From Aestuariibacter salexigens DSM 15300 (GTDB lineage: Bacteria; Pseudomonadota; Gammaproteobacteria; Enterobacterales; Alteromonadaceae): a stretch of 64,000 bases of DNA. The position numbers and the translations under genes were made by a program. Location of the stretch: contig NZ_AUBH01000006.1 in assembly GCF_000429145.1 (NCBI RefSeq), positions 1 through 64,000 on the forward strand, given 5' to 3'. Shown in pieces: positions 8,031 through 17,150 of the stretch. Position 1 is the first letter of the stretch. Each line of letters opens with the position of its first letter. The notes beneath the pieces were generated by a model. That model made no database searches, was not told where the DNA came from, and worked only from the letters and a program-made list of their open reading frames with translations.

Positions 8031-9338
8031 TTGCCCTGGCACAAGAGTGACCGAAAAGTAGTGAAAGCGTTTACATCATTATATTCTACTAACCTGTTTC
8101 TGGTCGGCGGCACCGGACTGTTAACCACTTACCTTGCCTTGTACATGGGCGAAAAAGGCATGTCCGCAAACTGGATCGGGCTGCTAACGTCAGCGTATTA
8201 CCTGGGCCTGTTAGTGGGCGCCAAAGTAGGATACCGCCTGATTAAATCAGTCGGCCATATTCGAACCTTCTCAGCCAGTACTGCAATTGTGATTGCCTGT
8301 GTTGCCGCACACGGCCTGCATGACAATATCTACTTATGGTTGTTTCTCAGAGTTGTCGTTGGCGTCGGCATGATGTCCAATTATATGGTGCTGGAAAGCT
8401 GGCTCAACGAACAGGCAAAGCCGGAACAGCGAGGCAAGGTCTTTTCCATTTATATGATCACCTCATACCTGGGCATGGTCGCCGGTCAGTATACCCTGAC
8501 CTACTTCCCTGAACTGGGTTACGCGCCGATGTTTCTGGTCTGTATTGCTCTGTCGTTTGGTATTGTGCCCATCTCTACCACCAGCCGCATTCACCCAAAA
8601 CCATTAAAACCAGTAACGGTGAGTATGTTCAGCTACTTCGAAAAAATACCGCAGTCGCTGACAGCCATTCTGTTTGCCGGGATCATCAATGGTAGCTTTT
8701 ACGGACTTGCGCCCTTGTATGCCAGTCTGGCAGGATTCAGTTCAGAGGAAATTGCCAAGTTTATGTCACTGACTATTTTGGCTGGTCTGCTCGCTCAATG
8801 GCCAATGGGTATCGTCTCCGATAAGGTGCGCCGCAGCCTGTTGCTGCGTATCAACGCCGTGCTAATAGCCCTGACCTGTGTCGGCATGTTCGCATTCACT
8901 GGACATGTGCTACTGACTTACATTCTGACTTTCATTTTTGGTCTGTTTGCTTTCACGCTGTACCCGCTGTCATCCGCACTGGCCAATTCAAGGGTAGATG
9001 ATGATGAGCGCGTTGGCGTTTCCTCGGCCTTGCTCGGTACCTTTGGCATTGGCGCTAGCATAGGCTCTATGCTTATTGCGCAGGTGATGGGCTGGCTCGG
9101 ATATGAGGCATTTTATGCCACTATTGCCTTGCTCTGTGTGATGATGTTTTCCCTGCTGACCACAATCAACGCCCGCCAAAAGGCGGAAAAAGTGTCTCAC
9201 AGCGATTACGTTGTCGGCGGGTCTGATATTACCGCATCACCGCTGGCGGCGACCCTTGACCCTCGCATAGAAAATGATATTGCTGAAGAACAATTATTAA
9301 TCGTTGATGATGAAGAGAAGGCGGCAAAAGAAAACTGA
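8031..9338 (+). CDS. MFS transporter
   Basis: A 12-segment major facilitator superfamily permease of about 435 residues. Motif-A-like DKVRRS (about residue 264) lies between membrane segments 8 and 9, at the start of the second six-helix half. It resembles the YcaD branch of putative transporters; the substrate is unknown. The C-terminal 50 residues are hydrophilic and acidic, which is longer than usual. The frame opens with a TTG at 8031; a GTG at 8061 is an alternative, and neither has a strong ribosome binding site, so the exact start is uncertain. It is divergent from the hybrid kinase gene, with about 80 bases between them. Confidence 0.85.
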   Translation: MPWHKSDRKVVKAFTSLYSTNLFLVGGTGLLTTYLALYMGEKGMSANWIGLLTSAYYLGLLVGAKVGYRLIKSVGHIRTFSASTAIVIACVAAHGLHDNIYLWLFLRVVVGVGMMSNYMVLESWLNEQAKPEQRGKVFSIYMITSYLGMVAGQYTLTYFPELGYAPMFLVCIALSFGIVPISTTSRIHPKPLKPVTVSMFSYFEKIPQSLTAILFAGIINGSFYGLAPLYASLAGFSSEEIAKFMSLTILAGLLAQWPMGIVSDKVRRSLLLRINAVLIALTCVGMFAFTGHVLLTYILTFIFGLFAFTLYPLSSALANSRVDDDERVGVSSALLGTFGIGASIGSMLIAQVMGWLGYEAFYATIALLCVMMFSLLTTINARQKAEKVSHSDYVVGGSDITASPLAATLDPRIENDIAEEQLLIVDDEEKAAKEN

Positions 9339-9388
9339 TATTTGGATAGTGTAATTAACAAGTCCGAGCATTCAGTAAGTAGATTGGA

Positions 9389-10228
9389 TCAGGCATTTCT
9401 TTGCGGCTGTGAAAGCGACCTATTCCTAACCCGAAACCACTTTGTGATAATCACCTTCTCGCCTGCGGTGACGGGATGGGCATGATGCAGCGTATCAGGG
9501 TTAACCGTACCGTCGGGATAGAGGTTATTCCAGGCCAGAGCAGTGCCCAGAGTCGGTTTGAATGAATGACCCAGGCGCACAAACTCGGTTTGCCCACCCT
9601 CACAGTCTTCATTCAGATAAATCATGAATGTCCAGGTACGCTGACCCTGCTCTGCACAGAACTTCTTGTACTCCTCAGAGCCAGGCTGAAAATAGTCAGT
9701 ATGGGCTTTGAACTGCTGTCCGATGTCATAGTGCTGAGCCTGGATCACTTCATCGTGTCCGCCTATAAGTCCCATGTAATCAATGATCTTGCGATCAATT
9801 TGTTCCGCCAACGGATCGTTGGTATAGGGAAGATCACAGGAACTGGAGGTTCTGAACGTCTGGTACGTGTTGGGCGACACGGTTGATATTTCAGATGGAC
9901 GCAACTTGGTTTTGGTCAGTTCAACCAGCGCCAGGCATTCTGCTGCAGTTAAGAAATTATCGATGCGATAAAGCTGTATTTTGTCCGACTGAATTGGTTT
10001 CACGTCAGCCTTCTGCGCTTTGTTAATCAGGTCAGGCTCACTAAGACGTTTAAAAAAAGCTCCATCCTCAACGTGCTTAAGTGTCGAAGGCAGATTATTA
10101 CCTAGCACAGACTTACATGCCTCAAACGTAAAACCATTTTCCATCAGCGTAGCGTACAAATGTTCGGGATCTACGCCGCGCAAAAGATTATCGAGCACCC
10201 ACTTTTTCCATGCCGCAGGCAAAGTCAT
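9389..10228 (-). CDS. 2OG-Fe(II) oxygenase, prolyl 4-hydroxylase-like
   Basis: A 279-residue protein whose C-terminal half (about 85-270) is a prolyl 4-hydroxylase-type double-stranded beta-helix. Iron ligands are visible as His176 and Asp178 in AHTDYF and a distal His in LHHAHPV (about 248), with Lys258 in GEKVI placed to bind 2-oxoglutarate. The first 80 residues are an uncharacterised helical region. Bacterial members hydroxylate proline in proteins such as EF-Tu; the target here is unknown. The ATG has AGGGAG upstream. The gene lies directly downstream of phoR on the same strand with a gap of about 75 bases, and could receive phoBR transcripts. Confidence 0.85.
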   Translation of the reverse strand: MTLPAAWKKWVLDNLLRGVDPEHLYATLMENGFTFEACKSVLGNNLPSTLKHVEDGAFFKRLSEPDLINKAQKADVKPIQSDKIQLYRIDNFLTAAECLALVELTKTKLRPSEISTVSPNTYQTFRTSSSCDLPYTNDPLAEQIDRKIIDYMGLIGGHDEVIQAQHYDIGQQFKAHTDYFQPGSEEYKKFCAEQGQRTWTFMIYLNEDCEGGQTEFVRLGHSFKPTLGTALAWNNLYPDGTVNPDTLHHAHPVTAGEKVIITKWFRVRNRSLSQPQRNA

Positions 10229-10305
10229 GACAACTCCCTACTTAAATTTCAGCAATTCGCACGTTTGATGAAAAGTCATAGTATGCACACTTACAGCGTT
10301 TCATT

Positions 10306-11631
10306 TTACGAATGATTTACCTCTGGCCGTGGTTCTGCAACCGTAAGTTCTTCAGGAAACGAAAACGAAAATTCACTGCCCTGTCCGAACTTACTACGAA
10401 TATGCAGCTTCGTATTATGATGGCTTAAAACATGCTTAACGATAGCAAGGCCAAGTCCCGACCCTCCTGTTTTTCGTGAGCGTGCCGTGTCGACTCGGTA
10501 AAACCGCTCTGTTAAGCGATTAAGGTGCTTCTCCGCAATACCGTCGCCGTTATCTTTGACGGCAAAGCGCGCTTTATCACCACTGCGATGCCAGTACACG
10601 TCGATTTTTCCTTTTGCCGGCGTGTAGTGTATGGCGTTAAAGATAAGATTAGAGAATGCACTGCGTAGTTCCGTCTCGACACCGTACACTTTCAGCTGAG
10701 GTTCAATGTGTAGCGTGATTTCATGAGACTTTTCTTTGTTCAACGTATTCGCCTCAATTTGGATTTCGTTTAGTACTGCGGGCACGTCGACCATTGTTTC
10801 AGAAATGCGCTCTTCACTAGCCTCAATTCTGGACAAGACTAATAGCTGCTCAACCAGGCTTTGCATGCGACGAGTCTGTATCGCCATTTCTTTATATGCC
10901 TTTCGCTTAAAGCCCTTTGGCAGGCCTGCGTCACTGGGTAGTACTTCAAGGTAACCATTTAACACCGTAAGGGGTGTTTTTAGCTCATGGGACACATTAG
11001 CTACAAAATCCTTGCGCATATTTTCCAACTGCGTCAGGCGTGTCACATCACGGGCGATGAGTAACAAGTGGTCCCCGCCATAAGGCATTATGCGATATTC
11101 AAAAATCTTACTGAGATTAGTCGGCGATGGCACCTCAATTGGAAAATCAAACTGACCTGCATGGAAGTATTCTTTAAATTTTGGATGGCGAATAAAGTTA
11201 TCGATACGCCTGCCTGCATCATCAGGCCATTTCAGGCCTAACTCAATCGTAGCTAGACGGTTACACCATTCAATACACCCGTGATTATCAACCACCACTG
11301 CTGCATCTGGAACCGCCTCTGAGCCCTCACGAAAGCGTTTAACTACGGCCCCAAGCTTCTTGCGCTTGGTTCTGTTACGGCGCTGCAGATAATATATGCC
11401 GTCATAGATATGTTCCCATATCCCCCCTAATTTGGGAGGAGATAGTCTGCGGCTATGCCATAGCCAGTGATTCAACCGGTACAGATTCCAATAAGTTATG
11501 GTCAGTACAGTCAAGGCTCCGACTGCAATCGACAATAGCATTTCACCAGTCAACGCTCCGAACGCTAACACCAACGTAGCGACGCCAATTAGGCGCAACA
11601 GACTTTTAAATAATGAAAATTGTTGATGCAT
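10306..11631 (-). CDS. phoR: Phosphate regulon sensor kinase PhoR
   Basis: A 441-residue histidine kinase. Two N-terminal membrane segments (about 11-50) are followed by a cytoplasmic linker, a PAS domain (about 105-200), the HisKA helix with His215 in ANVSHELKTP, and an ATPase domain with NLIFNAIHYTP (N box), DNGDGI (G1) and GGSGLGLAIV (G2). Order, size and lack of a periplasmic domain match PhoR, which senses phosphate status through the Pst transporter and PhoU and phosphorylates PhoB. It lies 32 bases downstream of phoB on the same strand and shares the Pho-box promoter. pstSCAB and phoU are not in the window. Confidence 0.95.
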   Translation of the reverse strand: MHQQFSLFKSLLRLIGVATLVLAFGALTGEMLLSIAVGALTVLTITYWNLYRLNHWLWHSRRLSPPKLGGIWEHIYDGIYYLQRRNRTKRKKLGAVVKRFREGSEAVPDAAVVVDNHGCIEWCNRLATIELGLKWPDDAGRRIDNFIRHPKFKEYFHAGQFDFPIEVPSPTNLSKIFEYRIMPYGGDHLLLIARDVTRLTQLENMRKDFVANVSHELKTPLTVLNGYLEVLPSDAGLPKGFKRKAYKEMAIQTRRMQSLVEQLLVLSRIEASEERISETMVDVPAVLNEIQIEANTLNKEKSHEITLHIEPQLKVYGVETELRSAFSNLIFNAIHYTPAKGKIDVYWHRSGDKARFAVKDNGDGIAEKHLNRLTERFYRVDTARSRKTGGSGLGLAIVKHVLSHHNTKLHIRSKFGQGSEFSFSFPEELTVAEPRPEVNHS

Positions 11632-11663
11632 CGAATGCGTCTGAGCCTGTGTCTGTCAGCTGG

Positions 11664-12353
11664 TCATTTTTTCGTGGAAAACCGATATCCGGCCCCTCGC
11701 ACTGTCTGAATGAATTCGTCATGACCATATTTTGAGATAGATTTACGTAGGCGTCGAATATGCACATCTACGGTGCGATCTTCAACGTAAACATTCGTTC
11801 CCCATACATTATCAAGCAGCTGTTCACGACTGTATACCCGCTCTGGATGGGTCATGAAGAAATGCAGTAACTTGAATTCTGTAGGGCCCATATCCAACGG
11901 TTCGTCATTTGCCATTACGCGATGCGACACGGGCTCAAGTACCAAACCGTTAAATTCGATTGGCTCTTCGGACGAGGTAGGTGCCGCGCGGCGCATAACC
12001 GCTTTGATTCTGGCCACCAACTCTTTAGGTGAAAACGGCTTAGTGATGTAATCATCTGCGCCGGCATCCAGGCCGCGGATTTTATCGTCTTCCTCGCCAC
12101 GAGCGGTAAGCATAATGATAGGGATATCACGAGTGAACTCGTGCTGTTTCAGTCGCTTGGCCAACTGCACCCCACTGCCACCTGGCAACATCCAATCAAG
12201 CAGGATTAAGTCTGGGTAAGGTTCTTTGATCAGATCCAATGCGACGTCAAAGTCTTCTGCTTCCACTGCATTGAATCCCGATTGTTCCAACACGAACATT
12301 AACATCTCACGGATGGGGGCTTCATCTTCTACTAATAAGACTCGACGGGACAT
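11664..12353 (-). CDS. phoB: Phosphate regulon response regulator PhoB
   Basis: A 229-residue OmpR/PhoB-class regulator. The receiver domain has the acidic residues in VEDE, the phospho-acceptor Asp53 in [11 protein letters not shown] and the lysine in ITKPFSP. The C-terminal winged helix (about 130-229) ends with the typical VRGAGYRF. The frame can be extended upstream to 12437, but the ATG at 12353 gives exactly the E. coli PhoB length and follows AGGATAAAACCG. A Pho box 47 bases upstream indicates autoregulation. PhoB activates phosphate uptake and scavenging genes under phosphate starvation. Confidence 0.96.
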   Translation of the reverse strand: MSRRVLLVEDEAPIREMLMFVLEQSGFNAVEAEDFDVALDLIKEPYPDLILLDWMLPGGSGVQLAKRLKQHEFTRDIPIIMLTARGEEDDKIRGLDAGADDYITKPFSPKELVARIKAVMRRAAPTSSEEPIEFNGLVLEPVSHRVMANDEPLDMGPTEFKLLHFFMTHPERVYSREQLLDNVWGTNVYVEDRTVDVHIRRLRKSISKYGHDEFIQTVRGAGYRFSTKK

Positions 12354-12383
12354 CGGTTTTATCCTGTTCATACAAAAGCCATT

Positions 12384-12417
12384 ATTATTGAGAGAAGTTA
12401 TGACAGTTTTATTAAAG
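12384..12417 (-). promoter_or_regulatory. Pho box and -10 element of phoBR
   Basis: Read on the reverse strand, CTTTAATAAAACTGTCAT (12417 down to 12400) matches 16 of 18 positions of two CTGTCAT repeats separated by four A/T bases, the known PhoB site, with the repeats exactly 11 bases apart. Ten bases further on lies AATAAT (12389-12384), a good -10 hexamer at the spacing used by PhoB-dependent promoters. The phoB ATG is at 12353. Confidence 0.75.
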
Positions 12418-12626
12418 TGAATAACTATTAGTGTCAAGTTATTGCACCATAAAGTACGAAGTGCGAATACCTACAGTGGACAAATATCAGTAAAGATTGC
12501 TGCAAAATTTATCGCTAATTGGTTAAAACCTGTGCAAGGTATGTTGTGAAATGTTGTAATTATGAATATTCTTGCATCATAACGTTCATTCAGGTGTAAC
12601 ACCGACGCCATCAGTAGGAAGTGAGA

Positions 12627-14360
12627 ATGCCACAAGTCAAGACAGGATTGTCCAAAAAGCTGTTGACTCGGGTGTTGTCGGTTTACTTCATTTTGACGCT
12701 GATTGTTACCGTCGGTCAGATCTTTACTGAATACCTGAGCACCAAGAACCATATTGAGGGAGAGCTGCAAACCCTCAAAAACACCTTCAGTGTCAGCCTT
12801 ACCCGAGCCATTTGGGAATTAAACACGCCTCAGGCAAAAAGTATTGCCGCCGGTCTAATGGAATTGCCGATTGTTGAAGGTGTACATATCCGCGATGAAA
12901 ACGGCGTTGATATTGCCCGGGAAGGATTAGCAGAAGATATTGAGCAGACTTCTGGACTGGTCAGAACGGGAGTAATGCGAGATTTACCCGGCGGCGTGTT
13001 CGGTTACAGTTTCCCTCTTATTTTTGAATTCTCAGGTCGAACCTCAAACGTTGGCGACGTCACCCTGTATTCAAGCTTTGGCATCATATTTGGACGTATT
13101 GAAGTCGGCGTGTTTTTCCTGATTGGTAATGCGATCATCAAAACGGCCTTTTTGGTATTTTTATTCCTCAACGCGTTTAGGCGGATGCTGTCAGAGCCAC
13201 TGGCAGAGATGACGCAGCAAATGAGCGAGTTTGACCCTCAGCGTCCGGAAAGCTCGAAGCTTCATGCGGTGATTGAGGATGACAATGAACTCAATATGCT
13301 GCAAACCTCCTATAACAACCTGATCGATAGTCTGATTGACTCGCAAAACAAGCTCAGGGGCACGCAATCGGAGCTGGAAGTCGCCAATCGTAAGCTTGAC
13401 GATCAGAACCTGTTGCTTGAACAGGAAGTGGCCAAGAAAACCGCATCGCTGAGTAAAATCATGCTGGATCTGGAACAGCAGAAAGATGAACTGGTTGCCA
13501 AGCAGCGTGAGTTAAAACAAGAAAATGAAAACCGTCAGTACATCGAAGATGAATTGAGAAAGCGTAACAGTGAGCTGGCAGAGTCGATGCAGACCATCCA
13601 GTTGGCGAAAGACCAGCTTGTTGAATCAGAGCGCATGGCATCATTGGGCGGACTGGTTGCCGGCATTGCACACGACGTAAACACACCACTTGGCGTTGGC
13701 GTGACCGCTGCAAGCTTTTTGCAGGAGCGCATCAATTCGCTGAACAGCGATTTTGAGAATAAATCGCTAACCAATAAATCCATGGCGACTTTCCTCAACG
13801 AAGCACAGCAAACAACCAGTCTATTGCTCAGTAACCTGAATCGCGCATCAGAGCTTGTCGCCAGTTTTAAGCAGGTTGCCGTGGATCAGACCAGCGAAGC
13901 AGAGCGAGAGTTTGTGCTTAAGGATTACCTTGAGGAAGTCGTCAAGTCACTGGCACCCAGCTTTAAAAACACCCAACATGAAATCAACGTAGAGTGCCCT
14001 GATGATCTGGTCATCCGCTGCGCGCCAGGTGTGATTGCTCAAATCTTTACCAATATGATCATGAACTCCCTAATCCACGGATTTGAGAATAAAAATAAAG
14101 GCGCTATTAATATTGCTGTTACCAATGATAAAGACAGTGTGCACATCAGTTATCAGGACAACGGAAAAGGGCTGCCTGAAAGCGCATTACTCAAACATTT
14201 TGATGCGTTTTACACAACACGTCGCGGTAAAGGCGGCAGTGGACTGGGTACCCATATTATGTACAACCTGGTCACTCAGGCGTTAAACGGTCAGATAGAA
14301 GCCCTGAGTGAAGTGGGTGAAGGACTGACTTACAACATCACCTTTCCTCTAAAACAATAG
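12627..14360 (+). CDS. Orphan membrane sensor histidine kinase
   Basis: A 577-residue kinase. A membrane segment (about 14-33), a periplasmic domain of about 120 residues, a second segment (about 160-185) and a HAMP-like region lead into a long coiled coil (about 230-340). The HisKA motif is GIAHDVNTPLG with His349; D-V replaces the usual E-I/L after the histidine. The ATPase domain has NMIMNSLIHGF (N box), DNGKGL (G1) and GGSGLGTHI (G2). There is no receiver domain and no neighbouring regulator gene. The frame allows a GTG at 12621, but the ATG at 12627 is six bases from AGGAA and is preferred. The stimulus is unknown. Confidence 0.88.
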   Translation: MPQVKTGLSKKLLTRVLSVYFILTLIVTVGQIFTEYLSTKNHIEGELQTLKNTFSVSLTRAIWELNTPQAKSIAAGLMELPIVEGVHIRDENGVDIAREGLAEDIEQTSGLVRTGVMRDLPGGVFGYSFPLIFEFSGRTSNVGDVTLYSSFGIIFGRIEVGVFFLIGNAIIKTAFLVFLFLNAFRRMLSEPLAEMTQQMSEFDPQRPESSKLHAVIEDDNELNMLQTSYNNLIDSLIDSQNKLRGTQSELEVANRKLDDQNLLLEQEVAKKTASLSKIMLDLEQQKDELVAKQRELKQENENRQYIEDELRKRNSELAESMQTIQLAKDQLVESERMASLGGLVAGIAHDVNTPLGVGVTAASFLQERINSLNSDFENKSLTNKSMATFLNEAQQTTSLLLSNLNRASELVASFKQVAVDQTSEAEREFVLKDYLEEVVKSLAPSFKNTQHEINVECPDDLVIRCAPGVIAQIFTNMIMNSLIHGFENKNKGAINIAVTNDKDSVHISYQDNGKGLPESALLKHFDAFYTTRRGKGGSGLGTHIMYNLVTQALNGQIEALSEVGEGLTYNITFPLKQ

Positions 14361-14446
14361 TCGTTAAGTCCTCTCGACTCTTTCTCTTTTGCATTTCGGC
14401 TGGTAGTCTTGCCGGCCTTTTCTAACAGACTTCGGATGGACTTCGC

Positions 14447-15346
14447 ATGTGGTTTAAAAACGCGCGGTTTTATCGTTTAACCAGCCCCCTTACATTGCAG
14501 GATGAGACGCTGCAATCACAGCTCACTGAGTGCGCATTCCGTCCCTGCGGCAAGCAGGAGACGGCGACCATGGGTTTCTCCCCCCCTCTTGGCAGTGGTG
14601 AATTGCTGTATCACTGTACCGACGACAGATACTGGTTTACGCTGAAGAAGCAGGAGCGTTTGCTGCCGGGTGCCGTCGTGAACGCTGAACTTGAAGAGAA
14701 AGCGGCACAAATTGAAGCAGAGACGGGCTCACCTCTGGGTAAAAAAGCCAAATCTGACCTGAAGCAGGAGATCATGCATCGCCTGCTACCCCAGGCCTTC
14801 ACCAAAAACACGCTGACCCATGGTTTTATCTCTGTGAAAGACAATCTTGTGGTTGTCGACGCATCGGCAGACGGTCGCGCAGAAGCGTTCCTTGCCATGC
14901 TGCGCAAAGCGATGGGCTCACTGCCGGTGGTACCGCTGGCGAAACGCAGCATACAGGCAGATCTGACCATCTGGCTGGCAAAAAATAAACTTCCCGAATC
15001 ATTAATACTCGGCGATGAAGTTGAACTCAAGTCAAGCGGCGATGACGGCGTGGTCCGCGCGAAGAAGCTGGATATCAGCACAGATGAAGTGTTACAGCAC
15101 GTCGACGCTGGCAAGCTGGTACAAAAGATTGCCCTGGAGTGGGACGACACGCTGACCTGCTTACTGCAAGAAGACCTTGCTGTTAAACGCATCAAGTTTA
15201 CGGATGTCATCCGTGAGCGAAACGACGATATACCTAAAGACGATAAAGCAGCGCGGATGGATGCTGACTTTGCTTTACTCAGTGCCGAATTAACGCGTTT
15301 CGCCATGTTTCTTGATGACGCTCTGTCTTTGCAGGACGAGCAATAA
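14447..15346 (+). CDS. rdgC: Recombination-associated protein RdgC
   Basis: A 299-residue protein whose start (MWFKNARFYRLT) and overall pattern match RdgC throughout, at the usual length of about 300. RdgC forms a ring-shaped dimer that encircles double-stranded DNA without sequence specificity, restrains RecA and is needed in some replication-restart mutants. It is cytoplasmic and nucleoid associated. The gene is alone between the orphan kinase and a strong terminator at 15352-15390. Confidence 0.95.
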   Translation: MWFKNARFYRLTSPLTLQDETLQSQLTECAFRPCGKQETATMGFSPPLGSGELLYHCTDDRYWFTLKKQERLLPGAVVNAELEEKAAQIEAETGSPLGKKAKSDLKQEIMHRLLPQAFTKNTLTHGFISVKDNLVVVDASADGRAEAFLAMLRKAMGSLPVVPLAKRSIQADLTIWLAKNKLPESLILGDEVELKSSGDDGVVRAKKLDISTDEVLQHVDAGKLVQKIALEWDDTLTCLLQEDLAVKRIKFTDVIRERNDDIPKDDKAARMDADFALLSAELTRFAMFLDDALSLQDEQ

Positions 15347-15351
15347 AGCCC

Positions 15352-15390
15352 CCCTCTCTTTGAGTTCAACTCCGAAGAGAGGGTTTCTTT
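15352..15390 (+). terminator. Rho-independent terminator of rdgC
   Basis: CCCTCTCTT (15352-15360) pairs with AAGAGAGGG (15375-15383) and is followed by TTTCTTTC, five bases after the rdgC stop. Confidence 0.8.
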
Positions 15391-15434
15391 CTCCTCTCGT
15401 TGACACATTTTTTAACATCTTTCCTCACTAAACT

Positions 15435-15478
15435 ACGAAATATTTCGTTTTAAACCTTGAATGTACGAAACCCTTCGT
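15435..15478. promoter_or_regulatory. Twin palindromic operator
   Basis: ACGAAATATTTCGT (15435-15448) is a perfect 14-base palindrome, and ACGAAACCCTTCGT (15465-15478) repeats its ACGAA...TTCGT arms. The start-to-start distance is 30 bases, close to three helical turns, and the flanks (TTTTAAA/TCTTAAA, GAATGT) are also repeated. A TTGACA lies at 15400-15405, without a convincing -10 at 17 bases. This looks like a pair of sites for a dimeric repressor or activator, probably acting on the lipoprotein gene at 15543. Confidence 0.55.
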
Positions 15479-15542
15479 CTTAAATGAATGTCACAGGTCT
15501 AATATGCCTGGTGAGACACATAAAGATAAGAAGGAAATCACC

Positions 15543-17075
15543 ATGAATGCTACTCGCTCAGCCCTTGCACTTTCAATAGCGTGTCTGTTATCCGCCTGTG
15601 GCGGGTCTGACGATGCGCCAACAGCATCAGTATCTGTTCCGACACCGGCACCCACACCGTCACCTACGCCAACCCCGACGCCTTCGTCATCAGACAAGGA
15701 CGGTGTCTTTACCGGTAGTGCCAGTGAAACGTCATCTACAGCGGCACTGGATACGACGGCAGTTATCGCTCCAGACGGTAACGCTGTCATTATCGTTGGC
15801 GCTGGGCAAGCGGTGTTCAAAGTGGATCTGCAAGCTGGTGAGAATGGCACTATTGATATTGAAGGCGTGCGCTTCAGTGATAATCAAACCGTGACTGTTT
15901 CTGGTACTACAGACGGGCAGTCCTATGAACTTGATATCAATAACGATGGTGAACTGCTCTATGAGTTGATGCTCAGCAAAGATGCACAGAACTCAGACAA
16001 TTCGTCGTCTTTAACCGGCTATTACACGCTCAGTGATAGCGAGTTCACCAGCGCAGCAGTAGTACTGGAAGATGGCATGTTAAAAGGCAATGACGCCTTG
16101 TATTGCCAGTACTCAGGTACCTACTCCGGGCTTGCGACGAACGTTGTATCTGTTGACGTTGAGATAAGCGATCTCGCTCCTCTCTCCTGTCCAAATAAAG
16201 GGAGTTATCAAGGTCTTGCTTCTCTACTTAATGCAGACGCGGGAGTCATGGGAAGTAATGAACTCTTGCTAGCGCTGTATAATGACCAGGGCGGGTTCAT
16301 TCGTCCTGTTATTAAATCTTCTGAAGATCCGGTCGTGCCCGGATTACCAGCAGGACTGTACTCACAGACTGGCTCTCCTGACTATGAAGATATCTCCTTT
16401 GCGGTCAGTCACGATGGGCAAATGACGGGCGCAATCACTAACAAACTGCTAAGCGGTTATTTCAATGCGACGCCTGTCTATACTGGCGCTGGATACGTGT
16501 TCTACGATGATTTCATGCGCTATTTCAATAAGTCCTCTTATCTGATCAATCAGGGCTATTTGCTGATAGCAGACTCTGATTGGCAACAGCTATTTGTGCA
16601 ATCGGACAGTCAGGCAACCGACGCCATCCAAAGCAGCAGTGCAGATGTCGTTTTGGGCTTGACCGATTTCGACACTTATCGATATGAAACGACTATGGCA
16701 ATGTACAAACATTCAACAGCAGACTATCCCATTCAATTTAGTCAGCTGGCTGGACGATACGTACCGGAAAACGGCGATATAGACGTCACCGTGAATGCTG
16801 ATGGCAGCTTTTCAGGCACACATCACAGTTGCAACGTCGAGGGCATAATCAGTGAGCGCAGTGATACGCCCGTTCAGGAATTTAGTATCGAGTTCACGCG
16901 CAGTGAATGCCCGGGGTCAAATAACTTTAGCAAGGATGGTCCGTATCAAGGATTCGGCTTTGCCAGCAACAACGCTGATGATGGCAGTTGGGAGTTATCA
17001 TTATTTACCAGTGGATTTACTGACGTAGGCAAAATCACCAATCTGTTGACCTTCAAGTCTTCGGACAAGCAGTAA
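15543..17075 (+). CDS. Lipoprotein of unknown function
   Basis: A 510-residue protein that I do not recognise. It starts with a lipoprotein signal (MNATRSALALSIACLLSAC) and the mature N-terminus is CGGSDD followed by a proline/threonine linker of PT repeats, typical of surface-exposed outer-membrane lipoproteins in marine gammaproteobacteria. The rest is rich in Gly, Ser, Asp and aromatic residues with a beta-sheet look and four or more cysteines that could pair. The longest frame starts at 15504, but the ATG at 15543 follows AAGGA and begins the signal sequence. The gene is monocistronic between two terminators and has its own twin operator upstream, suggesting specific regulation. Confidence 0.8.
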   Translation: MNATRSALALSIACLLSACGGSDDAPTASVSVPTPAPTPSPTPTPTPSSSDKDGVFTGSASETSSTAALDTTAVIAPDGNAVIIVGAGQAVFKVDLQAGENGTIDIEGVRFSDNQTVTVSGTTDGQSYELDINNDGELLYELMLSKDAQNSDNSSSLTGYYTLSDSEFTSAAVVLEDGMLKGNDALYCQYSGTYSGLATNVVSVDVEISDLAPLSCPNKGSYQGLASLLNADAGVMGSNELLLALYNDQGGFIRPVIKSSEDPVVPGLPAGLYSQTGSPDYEDISFAVSHDGQMTGAITNKLLSGYFNATPVYTGAGYVFYDDFMRYFNKSSYLINQGYLLIADSDWQQLFVQSDSQATDAIQSSSADVVLGLTDFDTYRYETTMAMYKHSTADYPIQFSQLAGRYVPENGDIDVTVNADGSFSGTHHSCNVEGIISERSDTPVQEFSIEFTRSECPGSNNFSKDGPYQGFGFASNNADDGSWELSLFTSGFTDVGKITNLLTFKSSDKQ

Positions 17076-17097
17076 AAAACATTCCCAAACAACCTAC

Positions 17098-17131
17098 AAA
17101 AAAAGCACTCATGAAAATGAGTGCTTTTTTG
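17098..17131. terminator. Bidirectional terminator
   Basis: AGCACTCAT (17104-17112), loop GAAA, ATGAGTGCT (17117-17125), flanked by A-runs on the left and T-runs on the right, so the hairpin can end transcripts from the lipoprotein gene and from the convergent HDOD gene. Confidence 0.92.
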
Positions 17132-17150
17132 ATTCGGAAAAGGCTAGCTA

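Noticed and set aside
12354-12437. Extended start of phoB at 12437
   Set aside because: It would run through the Pho box and -10 element and add 28 residues absent from PhoB; the ATG at 12353 has a good ribosome binding site.
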